Source of the DNA: Clostridia bacterium
GTDB taxonomy: Bacteria > Bacillota > Clostridia > Christensenellales > UBA1242
Reading direction: 5' to 3'
Assembly: GCA_028708805.1 (NCBI GenBank)
Contig: JAQVYC010000002.1
Span: 23,001-62,007, forward strand
Length of the DNA: 39,007 nucleotides
The notes under the pieces are model-generated. The model saw only the letters and a list, made by a program, of their open reading frames with translations, had not been told where the DNA came from and did no database searches. This document shows, piece after piece, positions 7,641 to 15,906 of the stretch. Each line of letters starts with the position of its first letter. Position 1 is the stretch's first letter. The translations under genes were made by a program, and so were the position numbers.

Positions 7641-7666
7641 AAAAAGCCTAAACTTATAGGCTTTTT
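7641..7666. terminator. Bidirectional terminator between rpsT and the 198-residue orphan
   Basis: AAAAAGCCTA (7641-7650) and TAGGCTTTTT (7657-7666) pair perfectly around a 6-nt loop. T-runs on both strands let it serve rpsT and the convergent gene. Confidence 0.9.
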
Positions 7667-7679
7667 GTATTTTCTATAT

Positions 7680-8276
7680 TTATCTGCAAGAATTTAATTC
7701 GTTTTTGCTTTCATTTACTTTTGTTTTTTCGGGTGCTTCTATTATATCAGCCATCAACCAATTGTTTTTATCATCATAATATGAAATAACCCTGTTTCCT
7801 TCATAGTCTTTTTTATCAACAACAAGTATAGTATATTCAGATTTATTACTATCTTTTTGATTCGATACATTGTAAGCAACCGAATTTTTATCTCCTGTAC
7901 AAACAGCCATTTTAATGCTTTCAAAACGGTTTTGCTCAGTCGGTTTTTGTGTTAATTTAAATAATACTGACTTTACCACTTCAAGTCCGCCCTGTTGATA
8001 ATCTTCATCTGGGGTTTTTATATCTTCATCAATTAAAAAGCCATATACACCATTTGCGGTTCTTACTTTTCCATATTTATCAGCAAGCTTTGCATTTTTG
8101 CCAAAAAACATTTTTATATCTCCAAAGTCTATAAATTGAAGAAAATTATTAGCAAGCTTTTTAAATTCTACATTCTCATATATCAACGGCAATAAATTAT
8201 AAGATTTAATAAATCTTTGAACAACTTTTTGATTTTCTTTTAAATTTTCTTTCCCAAACTTTAATTTTGAAAACAT
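7680..8276 (-). CDS. Hypothetical protein, 198 residues
   Basis: I do not recognise this protein. It is cytosolic by appearance, with no signal peptide or membrane segment. The N-terminal 60 residues look helical; the rest looks like alternating strands, including YTILVVDKKDYEGNRVISYYDD. The last 25 residues are charged and probably disordered (rich in K, E, N, S), ending in NSCR. AAAGGAG precedes the ATG and a good promoter lies 65 nt upstream, so it is expressed on its own. It converges on rpsT. Confidence 0.65.
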   Translation of the reverse strand: MFSKLKFGKENLKENQKVVQRFIKSYNLLPLIYENVEFKKLANNFLQFIDFGDIKMFFGKNAKLADKYGKVRTANGVYGFLIDEDIKTPDEDYQQGGLEVVKSVLFKLTQKPTEQNRFESIKMAVCTGDKNSVAYNVSNQKDSNKSEYTILVVDKKDYEGNRVISYYDDKNNWLMADIIEAPEKTKVNESKNELNSCR

Positions 8277-8337
8277 TTAATCTCCTTTGAAACCTTAATT
8301 TGTTTAAAGTTCTTAAATATATTTTTTTAATAATAAT

Positions 8338-8365
8338 ATTATATCACATATTATATATTTGTAAA
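8338..8365 (-). promoter_or_regulatory. Promoter of the 198-residue orphan
   Basis: On the minus strand TTTACA (8365-8360), 16 nt and a perfect TATAAT (8343-8338). The leader is about 55 nt. Confidence 0.6.
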
Positions 8366-8411
8366 TAGCATCTTTTTTTGCTTTGTTTGCAAGTAAATTT
8401 TTAAAAATTAC

Positions 8412-8440
8412 TTTATTTTTTGCACAATATGATGTATAAT
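8412..8440 (+). promoter_or_regulatory. Probable promoter of aspS-gatCAB
   Basis: A perfect TATAAT (8435-8440) lies 28 nt before the aspS ATG. The -35 region (TTTATT, 8412-8417) is weak at 17-nt spacing. Confidence 0.5.
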
Positions 8441-8468
8441 ACAGGTTAGTTTAAAAAAGAGGAATATT

Positions 8469-9755
8469 ATGAAAACTAAGACTAATGAATTAAAATGCAA
8501 TACAAATGTTGAAATTGCAGGATTTATTGAAAAAATAAGAGACCAGAAAAATATGCAATTTATTATTTTAAGAGATTTATATGGTGCTGTTCAAATTACT
8601 GTTGATAAATCTAAATGTACAAGCTTACTATCTGTAACAGAGAAATTATCTATTAATTCTTTTGTAATAATTAAAGGTGAAGTGGTTGAAAACAGTTATG
8701 TAAAACTTGGCGGAAAGGAAATAATTCCGTCTGAAATTATAATTGAAAGCATTGCCGATACTTTGCCTATTGACGAAGAAAGCAACATTGACCAAAAGCT
8801 TGATTATAGATGGATAGATTTGCGTCAACCTAAAAATGCTTTAATGATGAAAGTTCAAACACTATTCACACATTCGGTTCGTAATTTTCTATACGAAAGA
8901 GATTTTGTTGAAATGCATTCACCTAAAATAATTTCTCAACCGAGTGAATCTGGCTCAGACCTTTTTACTCTTGATTATTTTGGAGAAAAAGCATACCTTA
9001 CGCAGTCGCCACAATTTTATAAGCAAATGGCAATTGCAAGCGGACTTGAAAAAATATTTGAAGTAGGTCCTGTGTTTAGAGCTGAAAAAAGTTTCACTTC
9101 TCGACACGCAACAGAATTTACTGGCATTGATTTAGAAATAGCAAATATGCACAATGTTGAAGACATAATGAAATTTGAAGAAGAAATGCTTACTTATGCA
9201 CTTGAAAAAGTAAAAGAAAAATTTGGCGAAGAAATAAAACAATATTTTGGCATCGAATTAACTATTCCGACCTTGCCATTCCCTCGAATTGAAATGAAAA
9301 CAGCCGTTGAAATTTTGCAAGACCTAGATTTTGATATCGAATTCGGCGAAGATTTTTCAACCGAGCAAGAAAAAGCTTTGGGTGAATATTTAATTAGAAA
9401 AAACGGACACGAATTCTATTTTATTACAGATTACCCTGCCGAAATTCGTGCATTCTATCATATGAAAGATGAAAAAGGCTTAACCGCAAAAGGATATGAC
9501 CTTTATTGGAAGGGTATTGAAATTACAACCGGAGCAATAAGGGAACATAGATATGACATACTTTTAGCACAGGCAATTGAACGAGGAAACTCTCAGAAAA
9601 AACTTCAATTTTATTTAGACTTTTTTAAGTATGGTTGCCCTGCTCACGGCGGTTTCGGAATTGGACTTGATAGAATTACAATGCTATTGCTTGGAATACC
9701 GACAATTAAGGAATCAATGTTTATTTTTAGAGGCCCAACAAGAATTAAACCTTAA
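8469..9755 (+). CDS. aspS: Aspartyl-tRNA synthetase, archaeal/short type, probably non-discriminating
   Basis: A class IIb synthetase of 428 residues, short like archaeal-type AspRS and lacking the large insertion of bacterial AspRS (about 590 residues). An N-terminal OB-fold anticodon-binding domain (about 10-100) precedes the catalytic core, with motif 2 FRAEKSFTSRHATEF and motif 3 GGFGIGLDRITMLLLG. Its operon with gatCAB argues that it charges both tRNA-Asp and tRNA-Asn with Asp, with GatCAB then amidating Asp-tRNA-Asn. In the OB fold the position of the discriminating Trp of archaeal enzymes (second W of GWVW) is Glu here, which fits relaxed specificity but does not prove it. GAGGAA precedes the ATG. 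Confidence 0.9.
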   Translation: MKTKTNELKCNTNVEIAGFIEKIRDQKNMQFIILRDLYGAVQITVDKSKCTSLLSVTEKLSINSFVIIKGEVVENSYVKLGGKEIIPSEIIIESIADTLPIDEESNIDQKLDYRWIDLRQPKNALMMKVQTLFTHSVRNFLYERDFVEMHSPKIISQPSESGSDLFTLDYFGEKAYLTQSPQFYKQMAIASGLEKIFEVGPVFRAEKSFTSRHATEFTGIDLEIANMHNVEDIMKFEEEMLTYALEKVKEKFGEEIKQYFGIELTIPTLPFPRIEMKTAVEILQDLDFDIEFGEDFSTEQEKALGEYLIRKNGHEFYFITDYPAEIRAFYHMKDEKGLTAKGYDLYWKGIEITTGAIREHRYDILLAQAIERGNSQKKLQFYLDFFKYGCPAHGGFGIGLDRITMLLLGIPTIKESMFIFRGPTRIKP

Positions 9756-9792
9756 AATGTAAATTTAAAAAAAGAAATTATAGGAGTATAAT

Positions 9793-10080
9793 ATGGATAT
9801 AACTGTTAAAGATGTGGAATATTTGGCTAATCTTTCAGCACTGAGTTTTTCATCAGATATTGAAAAACAAGACACTGTTAAAGATTTAAATAATATTTTG
9901 AAAATAATAAACAAATTAAAAGAGCAAGATGTTGATGCTGATAATGTGTTCAATAAAAGTCATGATTTAAGCGAACTCCGTGAAGATGTTGTGGGGAAAA
10001 GTTTATCTCAGGAAGAAGCTTTAGCTAATGCTCCAAAGCAACGCAGAGGTTGTTTTAATGTTCCTTTGGTTATTGAATAA
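9793..10080 (+). CDS. gatC: Asp/Glu-tRNA amidotransferase subunit C
   Basis: GatC is the small subunit that holds GatA and GatB together. The 95-residue length is normal. It starts with the typical VKDVEYLANLSALSF and carries LREDVV and the C-terminal APKQRRGCFNVPLVIE, the family signature that wraps around GatA. TAGGAG precedes the ATG. It lies 37 nt after aspS and 48 nt before gatA in one operon. Confidence 0.95.
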   Translation: MDITVKDVEYLANLSALSFSSDIEKQDTVKDLNNILKIINKLKEQDVDADNVFNKSHDLSELREDVVGKSLSQEEALANAPKQRRGCFNVPLVIE

Positions 10081-10128
10081 GGTTTTTATAATTTAGAAAA
10101 TAAATTTTGTAATATGTAGGTATAAAAA

Positions 10129-11607
10129 ATGGATAATAAATTTAGTAAAATAAAAAATGTAGATGATGCCGACTTAAAAAATTTAACGGCGGTTTCTGTT
10201 ATTGAAAAGATAAAATCAAAACAAATTTCTTGTAAAGACTTGGTTAAATATTATTTAAGTAATATTGAAAAATATAAAAATAAAAATGCCATTCTAGAAG
10301 TATTTGATAATGCTATTATTCAAGCAGAAAAAATTGATGATATGGTTGCAAGCGGAGCTTCGCTTCCTGCATTAGCAGGTCTGCCTATAATCATAAAAGA
10401 CAATATTTTATACAAGGGTAAAACTTGCAGTTGTGGCTCTAAATTTATGCAAAATCATAAAGCACAATACAATGCTACTATTATAGATAGATTGCTTGAT
10501 GCTGGTGTTATAATTTTGGGAAGAGCAAATATGGACGAGTTCGCATTAGGTGCAAGTTGCGAAAATTCGGCATTCGGGCCATGTTTAAATGCCTTTGATA
10601 ATGAAAGAGTGTCAGGCGGGAGTAGCGGTGGCAGTGCTGTTGCCGTAGCTTTGGATATGTGCACAGTTGCACTTGGAAGCGATACAGGCGGTTCAATTCG
10701 TCAGCCTGCTTCGTTTAATGGTTTGATTGGTAGTAAACCAACTTATGGTAGAGTTTCTCGTTACGGACTAGCTGCTTATGGTTCCAGCTTTGACCAGATT
10801 TCTGCTATTACCAAAACAGTAGAAGACAATGCTCTAATTTTAAAATATATTTCAGGCAAAGATATAAATGATGAAACTTCTTTAAATAACGAAGTTCCTG
10901 ATTATTTTAACCAAATTAAAAAGGATATTAAGGGTCTCCGAATTGGAATTTTAAAGGAAACAAAACAACTTACAGACAAAACAGAATATAAAGAAAAATA
11001 TGAAAAAATTGCTGAGTGGTTTAAAAATCAAGGTGCAGAAGTTTCAGAATATTCTGTGCCCGCTTACGAACTAGGTTTGGCGGTTTATTTTGCTTTATCT
11101 TTTGCTGAATTATCTTCTAATATGGGTAGATTTGACGGAGTTAAATTTACGACTAGAAGCGAAGATTCTGAAAACATTGATAAACTTATAACAAACAGTC
11201 GAACCGAAGGCTTAGGTAAAGAAGTTAAACGCCGTATTTTGCTTGGAAATTTTGTTTTAAGTAGCGGTAATTACGATGATTATTATTTGAAAGCTTTGAA
11301 AATAAGAAAGCAACTTCAACTTCAATATAATGATATTTTCAAAAAATGCGATATATTAATAAGCCCGACTACAATTGGCGAAGCTTTTAAACTTAACAAT
11401 AAAATTAAAAATCCCGTTGATATGTATGTTGAAGATATGTTCTTAGCAAATGCAAATGTAACTGGTAATCCAGCAATTACTGTTCCATGCGGAACGGGTG
11501 TTGATAATTTACCCTTAGGCTTGCAAATGATTGCGGATAATTTAAATGAAGATATCCTTTTCCGCATTGCAGATTATTTTGAAAAAAATTTTAAGGAAGA
11601 AAAATAG
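10129..11607 (+). CDS. gatA: Asp/Glu-tRNA amidotransferase subunit A (glutaminase)
   Basis: GatA releases ammonia from glutamine for transfer to the misacylated tRNA on GatB. It belongs to the amidase-signature family, and the full Ser-cisSer-Lys triad is visible: Lys90 (PIIIKDN), Ser165 in SGGSSGGSA, and Ser189 in GSDTGGSIRQPA, with spacing identical to characterised GatA. Length is 492 residues, normal. The upstream site is weak (TAGG), so it may rely on coupling to gatC. Confidence 0.96.
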   Translation: MDNKFSKIKNVDDADLKNLTAVSVIEKIKSKQISCKDLVKYYLSNIEKYKNKNAILEVFDNAIIQAEKIDDMVASGASLPALAGLPIIIKDNILYKGKTCSCGSKFMQNHKAQYNATIIDRLLDAGVIILGRANMDEFALGASCENSAFGPCLNAFDNERVSGGSSGGSAVAVALDMCTVALGSDTGGSIRQPASFNGLIGSKPTYGRVSRYGLAAYGSSFDQISAITKTVEDNALILKYISGKDINDETSLNNEVPDYFNQIKKDIKGLRIGILKETKQLTDKTEYKEKYEKIAEWFKNQGAEVSEYSVPAYELGLAVYFALSFAELSSNMGRFDGVKFTTRSEDSENIDKLITNSRTEGLGKEVKRRILLGNFVLSSGNYDDYYLKALKIRKQLQLQYNDIFKKCDILISPTTIGEAFKLNNKIKNPVDMYVEDMFLANANVTGNPAITVPCGTGVDNLPLGLQMIADNLNEDILFRIADYFEKNFKEEK

Positions 11608-11623
11608 GAGCGGAGGAATTTAA

Positions 11624-13060
11624 ATGAAAGAATATGACTTAGTTATAGGGCTTGAAATACATGCAGAAGTTAATACTAACACAAAGGTTTTTTGCTCGTG
11701 CAAAAACTCATTCGGCGAAGAGCCAAACACAAACTGTTGCCCTGGTTGTTTAGGATTACCCGGCTCTCTTCCTGTATTAAATAAAAAAGCCGTTGAATAT
11801 ACAGTTAAAACAGGTCTATGTTTAGGCTGTGAAATTTCACCGTTATCTGTTTTTGAAAGAAAGAATTATTTTTATCCTGACCTTTCAAAAGCTTATCAGA
11901 TAAGCCAACTTGTAAAACCGCTTTGTTTAGGTGGTGGATTAGAATTAGATAGTGGAAAATTTATTAGGCTTAATAGAATACATTTAGAAGAAGATGCAGG
12001 AAAACTAATTCATAAAACCAAAACAATAGGTACTCTTGTAGATAACAATAGAGGCGGAATTCCGCTTATGGAACTTGTAACCGAGCCAGACATTTCAAGC
12101 GCTAGTGAGGCTGTTGAGTTTTTGGATAAACTTCGTAGAACACTAATTTATGCAGGCGTTGCAAATTGCAAAATGGAACAAGGTGGAATGCGTTGCGATG
12201 TGAACTTATCTATTAAAGAAAAAGGCAGTTCTAAACTTGGAACCCGAACTGAAATGAAAAATTTAAACTCATTTAAAATGGTAACAAGAGCCATTGAATA
12301 TGAAACAAAAAGGCAAATTGAAGAAATAGAAGCTGGCAATAAAATAATTCAGCAAACACGAAAATGGGATGATAACAAGGGTAAAAGTTATGCAATGCGA
12401 AGCAAAGAAAATTCGAATGATTACAGATATTTTCCTGACCCTGATTTGTTAACGGTTACCATTAGTAAGCAAAGTATAGAAGAAATTAGAAAGTCTATTC
12501 CTGAACTAGCAAAAGACCGAATAATAAAATATACAGAACAATATAACTTGCCTGAATATGACGCCCGAATCCTAACAAACGAAAAATTTATTTCAGATTA
12601 TTTTGACCAATGTTTAAAACTCACTAACAGGCCAAAACAACTATCCAACTGGATTATGACACAAATATTAAAAGTTTTGAAAGATAATCCTTGCGAAGAT
12701 TTAAACGAGATTATTAATGCTGAGAATTTAGTTGCCATAGTTGATATGTTAGAGCAAAAAGAGATAACCCGCCCTAATGCAAATGAATTATTTAACATTT
12801 TATGTTTCAGTAATTTAAAAGCAAAGGCAGTTGCAAAAGAAAAAGGAATGTTAGTAACCTTAAACGATGAAGAACTTGAAAATTTTGTGGATGAAGTTTT
12901 GAAAAACTTTGCTGATGCCTTAAAAGATTATTCTAGAACTCCTGAAAAAGTTATAATGTTTTTTACAGGCAAAGTTATGGCATTATCTAAGGGTCAGGCT
13001 AACCCGCTAAAAACTCAGGGATTATTAAAAAATAAAATACCTAATATTATTAAAGAATAA
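11624..13060 (+). CDS. gatB: Asp/Glu-tRNA amidotransferase subunit B
   Basis: GatB is the kinase/transamidase subunit that activates the carboxylate of Asp- or Glu-tRNA and receives ammonia from GatA. The 478 residues begin with YDLVIGLEIHAEVNTNTKVFC. They include the cysteine cluster CSC...CCPGC of the zinc-type subfamily, the LMELVTEPDISS and GGMRCDVNLSI blocks, and the tail YqeY-like domain (about 330-478). AGGAGCGGAGG lies before the ATG, 16 nt after gatA. It is the last gene of the operon. Confidence 0.96.
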   Translation: MKEYDLVIGLEIHAEVNTNTKVFCSCKNSFGEEPNTNCCPGCLGLPGSLPVLNKKAVEYTVKTGLCLGCEISPLSVFERKNYFYPDLSKAYQISQLVKPLCLGGGLELDSGKFIRLNRIHLEEDAGKLIHKTKTIGTLVDNNRGGIPLMELVTEPDISSASEAVEFLDKLRRTLIYAGVANCKMEQGGMRCDVNLSIKEKGSSKLGTRTEMKNLNSFKMVTRAIEYETKRQIEEIEAGNKIIQQTRKWDDNKGKSYAMRSKENSNDYRYFPDPDLLTVTISKQSIEEIRKSIPELAKDRIIKYTEQYNLPEYDARILTNEKFISDYFDQCLKLTNRPKQLSNWIMTQILKVLKDNPCEDLNEIINAENLVAIVDMLEQKEITRPNANELFNILCFSNLKAKAVAKEKGMLVTLNDEELENFVDEVLKNFADALKDYSRTPEKVIMFFTGKVMALSKGQANPLKTQGLLKNKIPNIIKE

Positions 13061-13148
13061 AAAATTTTTACTTATGACTATCTGTTGTTTTAAGATTAGA
13101 TATTAACAAAATAAATAAACAAAATTTAAAAATACACCATTATAAAAG

Positions 13149-13168
13149 AGCAGTAAATTTTTACTGCT
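13149..13168. terminator. Bidirectional terminator between gatB and the M28 peptidase
   Basis: AGCAGTAAA (13149-13157) and TTTACTGCT (13160-13168) form a perfect stem flanked by A- and T-runs. It serves gatB on the plus strand. On the minus strand it contains the stop codon of the convergent peptidase gene. Confidence 0.75.
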
Positions 13169-14303
13169 TTTTCTTTTTATCTTTCAAATTTACAAAAATG
13201 TAAAACCCTGTAATGATTAAGGCTATTAAGATTACACCTAATATTTTCAATGCCCAATCGGAATAAAGTATAACATCAATTTGACCTGCATAAAAGTTGC
13301 TTTCATTAAAGCTTTCATCTGCAAACAAATTAAAACATAGGTCAGTTATTGCCGAAATGTTTTCATAGAACAAATCACCAAAAACACTTATATTAACTTG
13401 TTCAGTGTCTGTGTTATGCATAATTTTGCTATACCCTTGTTTTTCAAAAAAACCTAATCCGTTGTTTGTATCTAAATCACCAGCGAAAAAAAATAACGAA
13501 TTTATCCCTTGCTTTATATAAGACGAATTATCTGAATTTAACGAAATGGTTGTGTAATTTAAATCATTATTAAATAGGCTTGAAAAAAGCCTGTTAGTAT
13601 TCGGTTTGTTAAAACTATTTGTTTGCTGGCTTAAAAAACTATCTATGATATTTCCATATTGCGTTGGATAGTCTGTATGAAAATAATATAATTTGTCGCC
13701 TGAGCCAATGCTATCAAAATTAACCGAAAGCAAGATATTGTTTTTAATTTCAGAGGAAAGTTGGCTTAAAAAATATTTAGAGCCTAAACAACCAACTTCT
13801 TCAGCACCATAAAATACAACAATGATATTATAATTTAAATTGACTTCTGAAAGTTTTTTTGCTAACTGTAATGTGCCAACCACACCGCTTAAATTATCAT
13901 TAAACCCATATGATAAACCTTCTAAATAAATAGAATCATAATGAGCCCCTATAACAACATAATTTTCTGAGTTATTGTTTTTAAACCCAACTACATTCTT
14001 AGATGTTTTATTATCTGAAATTGAAAAGGATTGTGTAAAACTTTCTGTTTCTGGAAGAAAACTTAAACCCATTTCACTTAGTTTGCCAGATAAAATATCT
14101 GCAAAAGCACTTTCGCCATGACTCCCAGCAGTACGATTTTTCACTTCATCTAAACTAGAAATATAAATCTCTGATATTAATTGCTTGATTTCTAAAATAC
14201 TTGCACTTTCTGGATTGTCAGCCCTTACGGTATTATTTGTTGTAGAAAACGAAAAACACATTGATATCAAAAAAGCTAAAAAAATAAAACTAATTTTTCT
14301 CAT
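13161..14303 (-). CDS. Secreted, membrane-anchored M28-family metallopeptidase
   Basis: A 380-residue zinc aminopeptidase-type protein. A signal peptide (residues 1-28, MRKISFIFLAFLISMCFSFS) and a C-terminal membrane helix (about 352-372) with a KDKKKKQ tail predict a surface-anchored ectoenzyme. The M28 metal site is complete: GAHYDS (His121, Asp123), bridging Asp136 in FNDNLSG, Glu168-Glu169 in YGAEEVG, Asp197 and His296. I start at ATG 14303: it overlaps the upstream stop as ATGA, has a GGGGGG site and begins a signal peptide. The longer frame upstream would run back through the neighbouring gene. Substrates are unknown peptides. Confidence 0.9.
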   Translation of the reverse strand: MRKISFIFLAFLISMCFSFSTTNNTVRADNPESASILEIKQLISEIYISSLDEVKNRTAGSHGESAFADILSGKLSEMGLSFLPETESFTQSFSISDNKTSKNVVGFKNNNSENYVVIGAHYDSIYLEGLSYGFNDNLSGVVGTLQLAKKLSEVNLNYNIIVVFYGAEEVGCLGSKYFLSQLSSEIKNNILLSVNFDSIGSGDKLYYFHTDYPTQYGNIIDSFLSQQTNSFNKPNTNRLFSSLFNNDLNYTTISLNSDNSSYIKQGINSLFFFAGDLDTNNGLGFFEKQGYSKIMHNTDTEQVNISVFGDLFYENISAITDLCFNLFADESFNESNFYAGQIDVILYSDWALKILGVILIALIITGFYIFVNLKDKKKKQ

Positions 14304-14812
14304 ATAACCCCCCACAACATTGTAAGCAAAAATAAGTAAACAAAAATAAAACCGAAATAAGATGTGCAAAAGCTTTTATTTGCTATTTCTTTAAAATAGT
14401 GCTTTTTAAGATATACATAAATTAAACACATTATAAAAAATGAAAATGCAATATTGAAAAACAACAATAAAAAAACCGTATAAAAATTTAATAAGATTAA
14501 TATTTTTGTGAATATGAAAATTATGATATTTGATAAAATTATAAACGCTCGAAAAATATTTAAAAAACTATCCATTGAAATTTTGCTTTCAATCTTTGTT
14601 TTTAAAGCCCCATAAAAGAAACTGACCATTACTTCAAACAATAGCCAATAAAAAACGCCGTATGCTAAAATAAATAACAAAGATAAAAATATTCCATTAA
14701 CTGAATGTGTGGCTATTGGATTATAGGACTTTAAAAGCGCAAACGATAATATTAAAAAAATTATTAATATTACTTTTTTATAGCCTGTAAATTTTGATAT
14801 TTTATTCAACAT
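14300..14812 (-). CDS. Small polytopic membrane protein
   Basis: A 170-residue, very hydrophobic protein with about five membrane helices (near 12-30, 36-52, 54-70, 88-110, 112-135 and a last one near 150-170; two may merge). The layout faintly recalls bacterial Yip1-like proteins, but I cannot assign a family. AAAAGGGA precedes the ATG. Its stop overlaps the start of the M28 peptidase, so the two proteins are made together and may act together at the membrane. Confidence 0.75.
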   Translation of the reverse strand: MLNKISKFTGYKKVILIIFLILSFALLKSYNPIATHSVNGIFLSLLFILAYGVFYWLLFEVMVSFFYGALKTKIESKISMDSFLNIFRAFIILSNIIIFIFTKILILLNFYTVFLLLFFNIAFSFFIMCLIYVYLKKHYFKEIANKSFCTSYFGFIFVYLFLLTMLWGVI

Positions 14813-14916
14813 TTTAATCCCTTTTCTTTAAGTTTGTTTTGATTTTGTTTTTTTAAAACATTAGTGGTTAGTCAAGAAGTTTTCTTATAATTTTTAAAGT
14901 TTGGAAAACCTAGTTT

Positions 14917-15882
14917 TCAAACTTGTCGCATTACTTCAAGAATTGCAAACACTAAAAAATACATTGCGTTTATATTTGCCATTTGCCCATCTTTAATTTG
15001 ATAGTCTACATCTAAAATAAGTTCATTTATTTTAACTAACTGTGCTAATTTAAAGTTTTTAGATAACTGCCTTGCTTTTGTGATTGCATATTCTTTTACA
15101 CCCATTTTCGACGCAATTTCTGCATCTGTTCCTTCCGACATTGCACTATATAGCAATCGCCTAAAATGTGAAGATATAAGCCCTAGCACAAAAGGAAAAT
15201 CTTTTGTTTCTAACATTTTTTTTAAAAGAAAAATTGCTCTATCGCCTTGCCTATGTGTAAGAGCATCTGAAATTTCAAAAACACTATAAGTTTCATTTTT
15301 ATGAACTAATTTTTTTATGATATCTTCATCAATGAGTGCTTTGCCTAATTTGAAAAACCCTAGTTTTTTAATTTCGCTTTTGATAAGCATTAAATCTTTC
15401 AAACAAAAATCAATTAAAAGATTAATGGCTTCGGGAGTTATTTCTTTATCATACAGGTTTAACTCTTGAACAATAATTTTTTTAAGTTCAAAGTCGTTAA
15501 GTTTATTGCAAACTACTTTTTCAAAATTCATTTTGTCAAAAACACTTAATCTCAACATTTCACATAAGACTAAAACGCAGGAATCAGAAGGGTTTTTTGA
15601 ATATTGAATTAATTTTTTTAATTCAGAATCTGCTATCTTTGTTATATTTTTAACTAAAACAAATCTTTTTTCGGCAAACATAGGAATTTGATTGCAAACA
15701 GAAATTAATTCATTCGCACTAAAATTTTCATCTGTAAAAACAGCACGATTTAAATCTCCCATCTCATTTTTACAAGCCTTTTCAATCAGCCTACAAGCCT
15801 CTTCAATTAAAAATAAATCATTGCCTTTTATATGATAAGCATCTAAAACTCCTTTTTCCAAATTTTTCCGAAGATTATTCAA
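14917..15882 (-). CDS. holA: DNA polymerase III delta subunit
   Basis: HolA is the clamp-loader subunit that opens the beta clamp. It has the AAA+-like N-terminal domain (starting LRKNLEKGVLDAYHIKGNDLFL and containing QIPMFAEKRFVLVKNI) and a C-terminal helical collar (about 210-320). Length is about 321 residues. I start at TTG 15882, which has GGAG 6 nt upstream. The TTG four codons earlier has no ribosome binding site and would swallow the GGAG. It lies 24 nt after comEC, the order also seen in Bacillus. Confidence 0.92.
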   Translation of the reverse strand: MNNLRKNLEKGVLDAYHIKGNDLFLIEEACRLIEKACKNEMGDLNRAVFTDENFSANELISVCNQIPMFAEKRFVLVKNITKIADSELKKLIQYSKNPSDSCVLVLCEMLRLSVFDKMNFEKVVCNKLNDFELKKIIVQELNLYDKEITPEAINLLIDFCLKDLMLIKSEIKKLGFFKLGKALIDEDIIKKLVHKNETYSVFEISDALTHRQGDRAIFLLKKMLETKDFPFVLGLISSHFRRLLYSAMSEGTDAEIASKMGVKEYAITKARQLSKNFKLAQLVKINELILDVDYQIKDGQMANINAMYFLVFAILEVMRQV

Positions 15883-15906
15883 TATATACTCCAATCTTAA
15901 AATTTT

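Noticed and set aside
14304-14369. Longer start for the M28 peptidase
   Set aside because: It would extend back inside the preceding gene and bury the signal peptide; the ATGA overlap with a G-rich site is better.
14901-14925. Hairpin overlapping the holA stop as a terminator
   Set aside because: The stem has a bulge and the following sequence on the minus strand is TAAAAATT rather than a T-run; too weak to list.
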